Positions 29,235 through 42,438 of a DNA stretch of 64,000 bases are shown here, piece after piece. The DNA is taken from positions 796,001 to 860,000 of the forward strand of contig JACVTC010000076.1 in the NCBI GenBank assembly GCA_016946835.1, read 5' to 3'. The first letter of the stretch is position 1; each line of letters opens with the position of its first letter. The DNA is from Neocallimastix lanati (nom. inval.) (lineage: Eukaryota; Neocallimastigomycota; Neocallimastigomycetes; Neocallimastigales; Neocallimastigaceae). The notes under the pieces were generated by a model that searched no databases, was not told where the DNA came from, and worked only from the letters and a program-made list of their open reading frames with translations. Both the position numbers and the translations under genes were made by a program.

Positions 29235-29636
29235 TTGATTATTTTGATTATTATTATTATTTTGAATGGATAAGGAATCAAATTCTTCCCAAAGTGAATT
29301 ATTTTTATTACTTGAATTAGTTTGAGTAGATAATGGTGTTTGTAAATTTGCTGAAAAAATAGAAGATATATCATTATTCATATTATTCATACTATTATTA
29401 TTGTAGAGACTGGAACGTTTTGATGGATTATTTGGAGGGGGTAATATCACTGGATTAGTTTGTTTTGTTTGTTGATTTTGTTGAACAATTGGACTGAAGA
29501 AATCAATATTATTGCTGTTGTTATTACTACTACTACTACTACCTTGAAATACTTGATTATTACTTGAAGATGAAGGTGCATTATTTGCAAATTCTTCAAC
29601 TAATTTTTCATATTTTTTTTTTTTATTAAATATAAA

Positions 29637-29675
<39 letters not shown>

Positions 29676-30885
29676 AATGAAATAATTATAATATATATAT
29701 ATAAATAAGAATAAATTATATTTATATAATATATTATTAATATATTTATATATTATAAAATAAAAAAAAAAGGAAAAGAAAGAGAGTTAATATATAATAA
29801 TACTATTATTTCAATTTAAAATTAATAAATATAATATATATATATATTTATAATTTTTAATTCATAAACTTTAATTATTTAATTTGATATAGATCTGTTA
29901 TATATTACATTCACTAATGACAACTTCAGATTCGTTCACCGATACCTCTGAACCATTTGAAGATGAATACGATGATAAAGAAGAAACTGATCCTGAACGT
30001 TTAATAGTATCTTCATTTTTACTCAAAAGATATGATACAATATTATTAACATCATTATTATACTAAATATATAATTAATTAAATATTTTATAAATAATTT
30101 AAGGCATTAAATTAATATATATATATATAGGATGTAATTTGAATTAATAGGAAAAAAAAATTATAATATTTATATATATAAAATAAATAGAAAAAATAAA
30201 TTTTTTTTGAAATATTAATATATAAATATATTTAGTAATAATAATAAATACTAAAAAATGAAATAAATAATTATAATAATAACTTATTTTATTATTATAT
30301 GAAATATATATATATATATATATTTATTTAATTCTTTATATATATATATATAATATAAAATTATTCATTATTTTATATTATAATAATAAAAAAAAAATTA
30401 TTACTTTTCTAACTAAACATAAAGTTTTTGTATTATTTTTAATATTAAATCCCATATTTTTGATTTGTTCTATAGCTTCATTTTCTTCTGGTGTTGGATT
30501 ATATTCCATTGAAGCATATTTTTCCTTATTTTTTTGATGTCTTTCTTGAGCATTAGATATTAAATCAACAGCTTTTTCAACATTACCATTAGTAAGAATT
30601 AACGCCTTTAAATTATTCTTTTTTTTTGTGAAACCAATATTAATTAACTGTTCCATCTCATTTTTATACATTTCAGAATAATCAACACCATTTTGTATTT
30701 GTGGGTGATAATTATCAAAAAAGGTTTGACGTTTATTCATTAAAGATTGCTATTTAATATTCATTTTTATTTAAATAAATATATATTGATAATATTTGTT
30801 ATTTATTTATATATATTATATAAATATATATATAAATATTAATATTTTTGTGTTTTTTTTTTTTTTTTTTTTTTTTCTTTTATTA

Positions 30886-30920
<35 letters not shown>

Positions 30921-31833
30921 TTTATTTATTAATATTATTTTTTTTATTCAAGTTTATATAATATTTAAATATTATTCTATTAATTACTCTTCTTGAATCT
31001 TCAGAAACAAAATTGAGCGCTTCATACTTTTGCCTTAAATAATCCACGTTACTGATATTAAATATTCATTTAATTTTTATTAAAAAAAAAAAAAAAAAAA
31101 ACAATTTGAAAAATATAAATATAAATAAAATATATATATATTTTTAGAATATATTTAACTATTTTTTTTTTTTTTCTAATTTTTAAAAAAAAATAAATTA
31201 ATTCTCCATTTTAATGTATTTAAATAAATGAAAAAAATTACACATTTGGAGAAGTTCCTCCATAAATTGCTTTAGCATTGGCATTTCCCATAGATAAGAA
31301 ATTCTAGTTAAAAAGTATTAAAAAAAAAAAATGTATATATATATATATAAATATATATAACTTAATATATTAATTTATTTTAATTGATAATATATAACTA
31401 AAGTACTATTCTATTCCACTTTATATTTTACTATTATTATTATTATTATTATTATTATTGTTGCTATTATTTTTTACTATAAATTTCATTTAATAATAAT
31501 TGGTTTAATATTAAAACTATTCATTTGTTTAAACTTTTTTTTTTTTTAATATTATTTATAATACTATTTTTTATGAAATTTTTATATATTAAAAAAAATA
31601 TATATATATGCATATATATTTATATATTAATAAAAATTAAACCAAATATTATTTTTTCTCTTTATAATTAAGCTTATGGTAAATTATTATAAAAAAAAAA
31701 AAAGAAAATAGAATGAAAATTTTTTATTATTTTTTTTAAAATACCTTTTTTTTTTAAAAAAAAAAATATAAATAAAAATATATTATAATATTATAATAAA
31801 ATATAAAATAATAATAATAATAATAAAATATAA

Positions 31834-31872
<39 letters not shown>

Positions 31873-32269
31873 TAATAATAATAATTAATAATAATAATTA
31901 ATAATAATAATTAATAATAATAATTAATAATAATAATTAATAATAATAATTAATAATAATAATTAATAATAATAATAATAATAATTAATAATAATTAAAA
32001 ATAATAATAATAATAATAATAACCTGCATTTCTTCTGCTGTCCAAACATCTTTTTCAATGGATTTTACTATAGAAACTCTTTGACCCAATAATTCATGAA
32101 GATGACGACAATTACCACATATAAAGACACCTAAATTGACAGAAGCATATTTTGGATCTTTAGCACCACAATCAGCACAATACATATTTTCAGGGACTCT
32201 TTCCCTGAATGATTTTAAAATTTTATAATTTTTTCTTTGACTTTTTGGTCCCTTTTTCAATATACCCAT
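27568..32269 (-). CDS. ArfGAP-UBA-UBA protein, Gts1-like, with Gln/Asn-rich tail and NPF motifs
   Basis: Probable endocytic adaptor of the Gts1 type. Exons on the minus strand: 32269-32024, 31303-31242, 31051-30988, 30749-30405, 30062-29909, 29599-28027, 27739-27568; 871 aa, all phases consistent. The ArfGAP finger has C31, C34, C51, C54 (CX2CX16CX2C), then RHLHELLGQRVSIVKSI. The family has Arg five residues after the last Cys; here it is Glu59, so GAP activity is doubtful. UBA domains lie at about 155-190 (QLINIGF) and about 215-255 (IKNMGFN ... IVSYLLS), the second split by an intron. The tail has poly-Asn and poly-Gln, LWEEF, DPFSNF (AP2-type), three VPQGFF repeats and two NPF motifs (NNPFAK and DDNPFLI at the very end), which bind EH domains. 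Ubiquitin and EH-domain binding are inferred from the motifs. Confidence 0.88.
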
Positions 32270-32567
32270 TTTTTCCTTTTTTTTTTTAATTACTATTATT
32301 TATTAACTTTTACTATATTAATAATAAATTTGTTTAATTTTGTTGGAAATATATATATATTTTAATTACTATACAATAATATTTTTTTTTTTTTGTTTAA
32401 AAAAAAGGTGCAATATATTTAAAAAGAATGTTATTAATTGGTTGTTATAATAAGTTTAATTATAAATTGATTAATTGTCCGAATTTGAAATTTTTTATTT
32501 ATATAAAATAAATGAAAAAGTATTAATAAAATTTATATTTTTAGAATAAAAATGGATTATTCCTCTT

Positions 32568-32619
<52 letters not shown>

Positions 32620-34416
32620 AAAATTTATTTTATTGTATAAATATATTTTTTTATTTATTTTAGTTTAGTTTAGTTTTTAGTATTTATATTTTTTATAATG
32701 ATTAACCTCTCTTCTTATTTTTAAATTTCTTTCTTTCTTTTACTAGCTATTTTATTTTTTTCAAAAGAAAAGAAAATAAAAAAAAAAAAAAAAAAAAAAA
32801 AAATAAGAAATATTGTAAAAGTTTAAAATAAAATTTTAATCTCACCATTAATAAATGAATAAATAATATTTAAATAAATAAATTATATTTAAATTAAAAG
32901 ATAAATAAATAATAAAATATATATAAATATAATTTTTAAAATGAATGAATGTATAATAAGTAAATAAATAATATTAATAGTTTTTTTTTTATATTCAATA
33001 ATTCCTTTTTTTTAAAAGAAATTTAATTAATTATTATTTAATATTTAATATTTAATATTTAATATTTAATATTTAATTTTTATTATTTAATTTTTATTAT
33101 TTAATTTTTATTATTTAATTTAAAATATTATATATATTTATTTTTTTTTTTTTTTTTTTTTTTAATATAAATATTAAATAAAAAAATTTTAAAATTATAT
33201 GATGCCAAAACATTAAAAAATGTTTTTTTTTTTTCCTTTTTTCTTTTTAATCTCTTTTCTTTTTTTATATTTTTTTCATTATGAAAATTTGTATATTTTT
33301 CATGAAAGAAATGCTTTTTAGTTTTTTTTTTTTAATTAATTAATATTATTTTATTTATTTATTTATTATTAATTTGAAAAAAAATATTTGGAAGATTTTC
33401 TAATTGAATTATTAAAATACTTTTTTTTTTTTATTTAAAAACAAAAAAAGGAGAATATCAAATAAAAATTTTCAATAATTTAATTATAAAGTTTTTAATT
33501 TTATTTTATTTTATTTTATTTTATATTATTTAATTTTATCTTATTTATTTTTTTTTTTTATTTTGCTACCTTTAATCATAGACATGTAGTTTAATTATTA
33601 ATTTTAAATATAGATCAAAAAAAAAAAAAATAGAATAGAAATAAAATATTAAAGTAGTTTCAATTGGTAATTCTGATATATAAGAAAAAAAATATTAATA
33701 AATATGTAGTAAAACAAGGTAGAGAATGAAAAAGAGAAGCAAACATTGTTTTATTTTATGTTTAGCTATGAAGAATACTTAATAATTAAACAAAAGTTTT
33801 TAACAATTAAATAATAAAATAAAAAGTAATAATAAAAAATAATTAAATTGTATTTTAATAGAAACGTATATTTAATTATTAGATAAAAAATTTAAGAATG
33901 ATTAAATAAAAATCTTGAAATTTAAAAAATTATAAAATAGTATGAAAAAAGATGATAATTAGTATTGTTAAGATAATTTTAAATTAAAATATGTTCATTG
34001 AATAATTAAATAATTTAAAAGATATATATCTGAATTTATAAATATTTATTCTATAGTGTAATTATTAATATTAATATTATGATTATTATTATTATTTTGA
34101 ATTTGAATATTTATTAAATATAAAAAATTATATAATGTGAAAAGTTTTTATATATTTTTTTTTTTTTATATTGAATAATTAAAATTTAGATTGATGAATA
34201 TAATTTCAAAAGGATAAAATTTTTATAAAAAAGTATTTTTATAAATTAAAGTTTATTATTTTTTATTTATAGAAATTTCTTAATTAAAATATATATAAAA
34301 TAATGATACATTACATAGATATCAAGAAAAAAGAAATAATAGTAATAATAATATCAATAACATTATTATTATCATTATCATTATTAATATTTTCATTATC
34401 ATTGTTAGTATTATTA

Positions 34417-34447
<31 letters not shown>

Positions 34448-34690
34448 GATTTAATTTTATTAAACTTTAACAATGGAAAAGGGTTAAAATATTTAATATT
34501 TTTAAAAATTTAGAGTAAAATTTTTTTAAAAAAAAAAAATTTGATATTAAATATAATTATTTATTTATTTTTTTATGAACTTTCTTTGTTAACTAAGATA
34601 AAACTAATATAATTAATTATTTAAATATTTTATACATGTTATATTTTTTTTTCTATTTTATACTACTTTTTTTTTATTGTATTTATTTTA
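32270..34690. other. Intergenic A/T-only DNA
   Basis: About 2.4 kb with poly-T (32570-32614), poly-A (32778-32803), TTTAATA repeats (33035-33120) and TA runs. I see no gene, LTR or GC-rich island. The likely promoter of the ArfGAP gene lies in the first few hundred bases (minus strand). Confidence 0.75.
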
Positions 34691-34792
34691 TTTTATTATA
34701 TTATATTTTATTTTATTTTATTTTATTCAAACCGTACTTTATATTCATATTCTACTATTTGTTTTATTTTATTTTATTTTATTTTATTTTAT
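34691..34792. repeat. Second locus of the (AAAAT)n satellite, inverted
   Basis: TTTTA pentamers flank TTCAAACCGTACTTTATATT ... TCTACTA (34726-34757), the reverse complement of a diverged copy of the spacer found four times at 25.9-26.6 kb. One spacer only. Confidence 0.8.
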
Positions 34793-34811
34793 TAATTATT
34801 ATTATTATTAT

Positions 34812-34990
34812 TATTAAAACTATGAAGTTCTGAATGAACTCTTTATAATTATTATTATAGGTTTTAATAATAATATTTTATTTAATTAAGAAGAATCACT
34901 TTTAAAATAATAATTAGTACATGTATTTATATAAATTTTATTTATAGTAAACCCATAATGTGCTTAATCTTATTTATTATAATTTTAACA
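34812..34990 (-). repeat. Copia-2 left (3') LTR, about 179 bp
   Basis: Matches the right LTR (39921-40341) from ATGAAGTTCTGAATGAACTC to ATAATTTTAACA, without the insert that the right copy carries. Its first bases are TA where the right copy has TG. The minus strand holds TATAAATAC upstream of the transcript region. A polypurine tract, GTGTTAGGGGGAA on the minus strand, abuts it at 34991. Confidence 0.88.
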
Positions 34991-36848
34991 TTCCCCCTAA
35001 CACTATGACTTTATTAAAAATTTATTAACTGTTACTTATAAATACATTTTATTTATTATTTAATTTATTTCATATATTATATCATCAAATATATTATTGA
35101 ATATATAATATAATATCATTGAATTTTTTAATATTAATGCCAGAAACTTGTTTAGTCAATGGATCAGTAAGCATTTCAGTAGTTCTAACGTATTCTAATT
35201 TTATGTTCTTTTCTTTTTTTATATTTTATTGAATAAATTTATATCTTGTATCAATATGTTTACATCTTCCTTTTGGCATTTTCATCTTCAGCAATTGCTA
35301 TACAAGCTTTATTATTGACTTTAATTTTTATTAATACATTTTTAATAGTAATTTTCTTCAAATAAATTTTTTAACCATATACCATATTTTCGCACATTCA
35401 GTTAAACTAACAAATTCAGCTTCAGCAGTAGAAAGAGTAACATTTCTTTGAATTTGAGATTTCCATGAAATAAGACTATTACAAAGTAAAAAAAAATATA
35501 GTCACTAACTGATCTTCTTGTAGCTTCGTTATTTGCATAGTCTTCAACTGAAAATCCATCTAATTTATTTTTTTTCATTATAATGAATTGATTTGTGAAT
35601 TGTAAATTTTAACTATTGTAATAAAATCATTAATAGAGCTTTATAATCTAATATTGTTGGATGTTCGCAATTTCTTGATGTTTGGTTAACTGCATAAGTA
35701 ATATCAGGTCGGGATTTTACAGCAACATACAAAAGTGAACCTAAAAGAGATTTATATTTTTCCAAGATCAACAGGTTTTTCATTTAATTCTTTCATTTTT
35801 TTGGAAATTATTCTACAAGAATAATTGATAATTTTAGTTTTATTTTTATATTATATTTTTTATTAATTTTATTTATATAATATAATCTTCATGATTAATT
35901 TTATATTCGTCTTTTTGTAAATATTTATACCAATAATTTTATTAGCATCAGAATCTTTTGAAATTTTGTATTTGTTTTTCAATTTGTCAACAGTAAAATT
36001 AATTTCTTTATCTTCTCCTGTAATTAAAATATCATCTACATATAAAGTTAATAATACTATTAATTTATTTTTTTTCATTATATTTTCCAAATAAACACTT
36101 ATCAGATTTATTTTGTAAAAAACAAACAGATTTTAAAAAGTTTTTTATTTCTTTGTTCTACAAACGACTTGCTTGTTTAAGTCTATATAAATGCTTTATT
36201 TAACAACCAGATTTTATTTTTTATTATTATAGTATTTGTCTCCTTTTGGAATTTTTACCTGTATCGTTTCATTAAGATCAGCATTTAAATATGCTGCTTT
36301 GATATCTAATTGTCTTAATTTCCATTTATTTATTGAAGTAATAGCTATAGATATTCTAAGACTTTCTGATTGAGCAGTAGGAGTTAAGGTGGAAAAAAAA
36401 TCTTTTTCTTCTGTCTGTTGGCAACCTTTAGCAACAACTTTTGCCTTTTTTTTTGAATTATCATTTTTAATAAATAATACCCATAACGTATCAATAATGT
36501 TTGCATTTTTTTTGGGTACACTGTTGTAATTAACTATTAACATAACTTTTTTGTCATACATATTTTTAAAATTCCTTTTTGAATGCAAAGTCCCATTCTT
36601 CAGAATTTTTTCCATTTCATAGCTTCATCATATGTTCTTGGACAAAGTGTTGTAATGTTGAAAACTTTATGTTTTTTTTTTTTATTTTTATTTATATTTT
36701 CAGATAATTTTTGTTTTCTTAAACTTAAAGTTTGAGTATCAGAGACATTATCTGAGTCTTCACCTGAGACTTCATTATCTTGAATTTTTCTTTTTCTATT
36801 TATATTGATATCCGTAAAATTATTATTATTGTTGATATTTTTATCATC

Positions 36849-36882
<34 letters not shown>

Positions 36883-38945
36883 ATTATTATTATTATTATT
36901 ATTAGTACTAGTATTATTATTATTAGTATTAGTATTATTATTAGAATTATTATTAATATTATTATAATTATTATTTATATTATAGTTTAAATTAGAATTT
37001 ATTGATTGAATATTAGATCCTTCCCCCTCAATCGATAAATTAGGATAATTGAATAAAGAATCAATAGTATTGGAAGAGAAAAATAAAGTGTTCAATTATA
37101 TCAGGAATATCCTCCATAAAATAAACATCTCTAGGGGTAATAATGGAATTAGTAGAGATATCTAAAATACGGTAACCAGAAGAGTTTTCCGGATATCCAA
37201 GAAATATACCTTGTTTTGAGTTATTTTCAAATTTATTAGATTGGTGATAATTAAAGAAAAATGCTTTACAACCAAATACTTTAAAAATGAGAAATATTAA
37301 CTGGTTTATTAAAAAAAAATTAATTCATTAGGAATTTTTGAAATTAACACTGGATTGTCGGTTAGAGTTATACAAAAAGGCGACATATTTTATAGCAGAA
37401 TCCCAAGATGACAGAGGCAATTTGGCAGAATTGAAGAAGAAGAAGAGTTTTTTTTTTTTTTTTTTTTTTTACAATTTTTACAGCAATTATTCAAGGTTTT
37501 ATTTAAATGTTCAGCACGTTACAGTTCATTTTGTTGAGGATAACCAGGGGGAAGGAATGAATGAAACTAATTCCATGAGGGTTTAAAAAAGAAATATCAT
37601 TCTTATTAATATATTCCGTACCATGATCCGACTTGAAAGTGTTGATAGGTAAATTATATAAATTAGATGTTAAAATTTATAAAATTCAATAAATATGTCA
37701 TAAACATCAGATTTATTTTTTTTTTAAAAAAAAAAAGATAAATCCAGCATTTCCTAGAGTAAGTCATCAAGAAAAAGTTAGATAATAGTTATTACATTGA
37801 AAAAAAAAAAGTATCTAATTTACCAACTTCATCTGTGTGGACTAATTCTAAAGGTTGTGTTTGTAAAAAGATTCAGTAGAAGAAAATGGTTTCCTTCTAA
37901 GTTTGCTAATTTTTGTATTCAGAACATTTTTTTTTTATTGTGAAAGGAAGTATGTTTTAAAATGAAAAGTTTTTAATATTATTATAATTATTAAAATGTC
38001 CAAGACATGAATGCCATAAATCAAAATCTATATATTATTAACAGGATAATTTATTTTTAATATCGGAATTTAAATTTTTAATATCAGAATTAATTTTATT
38101 AAAATTTGGAGTTGTATGAAGACATAAATAAAAATTTTCATCATTAGTATATATATATTAGCAATAATTTTGTTTTTTTTTTTTTAATCAATAATTTTTA
38201 AATCTGTCTCTATTTTTTTGATATTTTCCATAATAATTTTATTTCCAAATTTTAAAAATGTGATGCGCTGAAATTAAATTATTTTTTAATATTAGGAGTG
38301 TAGTGTGCACATTTGATAATTTAAATTTTTTTTTTTTGAATTTACCGTTATAAGTACCCAAACATTTTATATTGTCGGTATCGCCGTTTGGATAAATAAT
38401 AGTTTTTATTATTAGAGTGTTGAATGTTTTCAAATTGATTTAAAATTATTTTGTAAAGTTTAATTCGGTACCACTATCAATAATCCAGGAGATTTCATTA
38501 TTATTTAATGAGATATTATTGCATTTTTTTTAAATTATTTGTTAATAATGAAATGGTTCCTGAAAAAACTAATAGAGTCATTTTCATTAGAGTCAGAAAA
38601 ATTTTCAGAATAATCAAGATATTCAATTATTTTATTTGTATGATATTTATTTCTTTTAAAATTAATATTTTTTTTTTTTTTTTTTTTTTTTGAATTTGTT
38701 AAAATTTTTATTTTTATTATTTCTATTTTTATTAAGGAGGGAAGGTTATAAAAATAGAAATCTTCAATTAGGTGTCCATCTTTATGGCATAATAAACAGT
38801 ATTTTGATTTAGTACTTTTTATTATTATTATTTGAAATGTTTTGTTTACTATGAAAAAATTTATTTTTGTGATCATTACATTTATTATTAGAAATATAAT
38901 TTATTTTGTTATTTTCAAAATTAGTTTGAATGGTATTATTATTTT

Positions 38946-38991
<46 letters not shown>

Positions 38992-39905
38992 AATTATTAA
39001 TTCTTTCTTCATGGTCCCACATATCTTTTAGGTCCTGTTGAAGGTCATCAAATGTTTTGTATTTATAAGTAATAGTAAAGTTAAATCCAATATTTCTGAG
39101 TTTTATACTTGCGTAAATTATTTTAACCATCTTCTAAAAATTAATTTATTTCTTTTTTAATTTATCGCATTCGAAATCATATTGTTCAAATAAAGTTTTG
39201 AGTTCATTTAAATATAAAATATAGTTAGTTGCTATTACTAATTTATAAATCTTTAATTTTTTTTAATTTAATTTAATAAATTAATTAAAGATTCTCCTGA
39301 TTTATAAAATTGATTTTATTTTTTTCAATCTTTCAATCATTTGATAAGCCGTTCTACAGCCTTTTAAATATTTTTTTTAGATTCAGTATCTAAACTACCA
39401 AGAGATAATAGTTTGAACTGCATTATCCTATTTAATCTGTTTTCTCGTCATTTCATCGTATATGAAAATTTTTGTCAATATATTAGTAATAATCCTGAGC
39501 GAATTAAATGACGTTTTAATTCAGTGTACCAATTCACAAAAATTTTCATTTAGTTAATTTAAAATCTTTATTAATTGAATACAGACAGAATTTAATTAAT
39601 AAATCATTATAATCATAATTGGATAATAAAATATCCTTCCGTGGAATCTTTTTCATTATCCTTAAACAATTCATCTTGATTACTTTTAGTTGGGGTAGAA
39701 GAGGAAGAAGCAGAGCTTACTTTGGATATTTCATGAGCATTATTTTTACCAATGATTTTAAATTAAACATTAATTTTTTAATAAAAATTTAATAAAATAT
39801 AATTTATACTTATTTATTTAAAATGAAATAATTTGAAATAAAATTTTAAATATATATAAATATTTAAATTAACCATTTCATTATATAATGTTTATAGTCC
39901 CTTCT
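34991..39905 (-). pseudogene. Copia-2 Gag-Pol, degenerate Ty1/copia polyprotein
   Basis: Minus strand, normal order, many breaks. Gag lies near 38900-39800 (WDHEERINNFL). The zinc knuckle CLLCHKDGHLIEDF (about 38760-38800) has its last Cys replaced. GAG-pre-integrase is DLWHSCLGHFN near 38010. The integrase region (about 37100-37700) ends in an Asn-rich linker at 36874-37095. RT follows with AKVVAKGCQQ and RQLDIKAAYLNADLNE (36214-36615) and YVDDILITGEDKE (35869-36090). The RNase H end reads MLTDPLTKQV near 35140. Long A/T runs at several breaks suggest decay by homopolymer slippage. Confidence 0.87.
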
Positions 39906-39920
39906 ATGAGACTCTTAATC
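39906..39920 (-). promoter_or_regulatory. Copia-2 primer-binding site, tRNA-Lys(CUU)-like
   Basis: Plus strand ATGAGACTCTTAATC abuts TGTTAAAA, the start of the right LTR. All 15 nt read as nucleotides of the tRNA-Lys(CUU) anticodon arm, ending just 3' of the loop. This implies priming by a 5' half-tRNA, as known for Drosophila copia with initiator tRNA-Met. Confidence 0.7.
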
Positions 39921-40341
39921 TGTTAAAAATATGAAGTTCTGAATGAACTCTTTATAATTATTATTATATGTTTTAATAATAATATTTTATTTAATAAAAT
40001 ATTATTGATGATTGTAAAATTTCCAATCGCCAATGATTACACCCACTAGGGAGGAGTTAATGGTTCCGTTCTGATGCTCGTGGTCGTTAGAGATATATGT
40101 AGGAACGTTAGGAATGCATCTAGCGGCGAAGCTGATACAGTATGCCAATAACTCATCACCTTACAGTTAATTAATAACTGTATGGCCATATAGGAGATGG
40201 GTACCCATATGTGCAAGTCTATGTTTTATTTAATAAAAGTTAAGAATCATTTTTAAATTAATAATTTTAACATGTATTTATATAAAATTTTATTTATAAT
40301 AAACCATAATGTGCTTAATCTTATTTACTATAATTTTAACA
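39921..40341 (-). repeat. Copia-2 right (5') LTR interrupted by a 224-bp insert
   Basis: Starts TGTTAAAA and ends TTTTAACA, an 8-bp inverted terminus. The LTR parts (39921-39999 and 40239-40341) align with the left LTR. The middle is the insert at 40000-40223. Confidence 0.88.
40000..40223. mobile_element. 224-bp GC-richer insert, candidate SINE or MITE
   Basis: Flanked by a perfect 15-bp direct repeat, TTTTATTTAATAAAA, at 39985-39999 and 40224-40238; the other copia-2 LTR has no insert, so this is an insertion with target duplication. It has no coding frame. It contains small inverted repeats (CAGTTATTAATTAACTG-type near 40170; GGGTACCC at 40199). I found no clear pol III boxes. Its core shares words with the block at 10080-10140. 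Confidence 0.75.
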
Positions 40342-40404
40342 ATTCTGAATATAATTTATAATTTATTTATAAAATTTTTTAATTTATTTTTTTAAATTAT
40401 GTCT

Positions 40405-40523
40405 TCATTTTTTTATTTTATTAAAGATATATATAGAAAGTAAATGCAAATTTTACATATTTATAGTTTCTTATTCTTTAATTCTATTGGATAATTCTAA
40501 TAATTTTTAATTGCTTATTAACA
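40405..40523 (-). repeat. Copia-3 left (3') LTR, about 120 bp
   Basis: Matches 51276-51399 (TTATTAAAGATATATATAGA ... GCTTATTAACA). Followed on its right by a minus-strand polypurine tract GAGGGGAAA. The left border is approximate because it merges into A/T DNA next to the copia-2 LTR. Confidence 0.85.
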
Positions 40524-42438
40524 TTTCCCCTCAAATCTAACATCCTCATTAATTGATGTTCGATTTGTTAAAATTATTATATTAAGGGGTAAACTCTGTA
40601 AGTAAACTTTCTTTAAATTTACTCAATTTAGTCCCGTTAAGGTATTTTGTGAATTCATCGACTAGGTTCCTTTCAGATTTAACATATTCTAGCTTGACTT
40701 TATTCTCCTTTATTAGACTTCTTATGTGGTGATATTTTATATCGATATGCTTCGACTTTGGGTTGATAGATTGATTTTAGCAATTGTAGATTGCTGCTTT
40801 GTTGTCTACATAAATGGAAATGAATTGGTTATTGATGCCTAATTCTTTCATTACATTCATGTACCACAATCCATGTTTGGCGCAATCATTAATGCTATAA
40901 TATTCAGCTTCGGCTGTGGAGGTGGCCACACAATGCTGAAGTTTTGAATGACAGCTTGTAGCTGATCTTCCGAGCATTATCAAAAAACCTGATGTTGATT
41001 TCCTAGTTATTGTATCACCACCGTAATCAGCATCTGCGTACGCCTTTATATTGCTTTCGCCTGAAATTTTTATTTCGTAGTTCTTAGTTCCCTTAAGGTA
41101 CTTGAGAATCTTTTTCCACATTCATCCAATCTTCAAGTGTAGGGTTCTTATTTTTTCTTGCAGCTCTATTTAAAACAAGATATCAGGCCTTGTGCAGATC
41201 GCCAGATAGAGAAGGTTATCTATGGCGCTTCTATAAAGTGTTTCATCAAATTTAATAGCTTTCAATTCATGACTTTCAATTGGCATTAAATTCTTGATTG
41301 GTTTGCATTTTTCTAATTTGAATTTCTTTTGTAATTCATTTATATATCCTAATTAATGCATTATATAGCCGTTGTTACACTTCTCAAACTTAATTCCAAT
41401 AATGAAATCTAATTCTCCAATATCTTTAATACTAAAATTAGTTTTAATTTGCTCTTTTACTTTGAGTACTTCATTTTCCTTACCTATTAATAATATGTCA
41501 TAGACATATACTGCTATGATATATGTACTGTCTGTTTATATTGATTTGAATCATGTAATACGTGATTTATTTCTTTGTCTGATTGATGATGAGGATTGAT
41601 AGGAGAAACTACAGTTTCAGTATTGATATGGGTGTTTTGTGGAGAAACTTTATTATGATTATTATCTATTATTTTGTTTTTGTCATGATTATGGATGGAG
41701 GATGATAAAGAAGTTTGAGATTGATGAAGCCTATAACTAGTATTAACGGGTGAGGACATTTTGATATTATTATTTATATTGTAATAATTGTCCTTTTTCA
41801 TACTTTCGGTGTATCTTCCTATTTCATGATTTGGAATGAAGTTTGAGTATTCCTTTGGAATAAAGGTAGTTGAGGTGGAGTTAGTTGGATTATTTTCGAA
41901 AAAAATAACTGATCGGAAGAGGATTATTTTATTGGTGGAGAGGCTTAGAATCTTGTAAGAAGAAGATGAGGGGTGATAGCCAAGAAATATGCCAGGTAAA
42001 GCGTTATTGTCAAATTTATTCCGGAATGGTTTGGGTACGTAATAAAAAACTCTACATCCAAAAACCAGTGTGCATAATCTATTTTGGATTTAAATAAAAT
42101 CTCGTAGGGAATTTTATTTTGAATACCAGAATGAAGGATCCTATTATGGATGTAATTAGCAGTTTCGACGGCGTATTCCCAGAAATGGTGACTTAATTTG
42201 GCGTCGTTTAATAGAGCCTTTGCAGAGTTTATTAGCGTTCCGTTGAACCTTTCGGCATGTCCATTCTATTGAGGGTTATATGGGATTGTGAATTGATGAA
42301 TAATCCCATGACTGGTACAGAAAGATTTGAACATAGAGTTTGAAAATTCTGTATCGTTGTCAGTTCTGATGTACTTTATAGATTTACCATGTATATTGTT
42401 GATTTCAATAAACCAATTATGAAAAATGGTATAGGTGT

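Noticed and set aside
40000-40223. Hammerhead ribozyme in the 224-bp insert (CTGATG word)
   Set aside because: The core needs CTGANGA plus a GAAA part; the sequence reads CTGATGC and no GAAA pairs with it.
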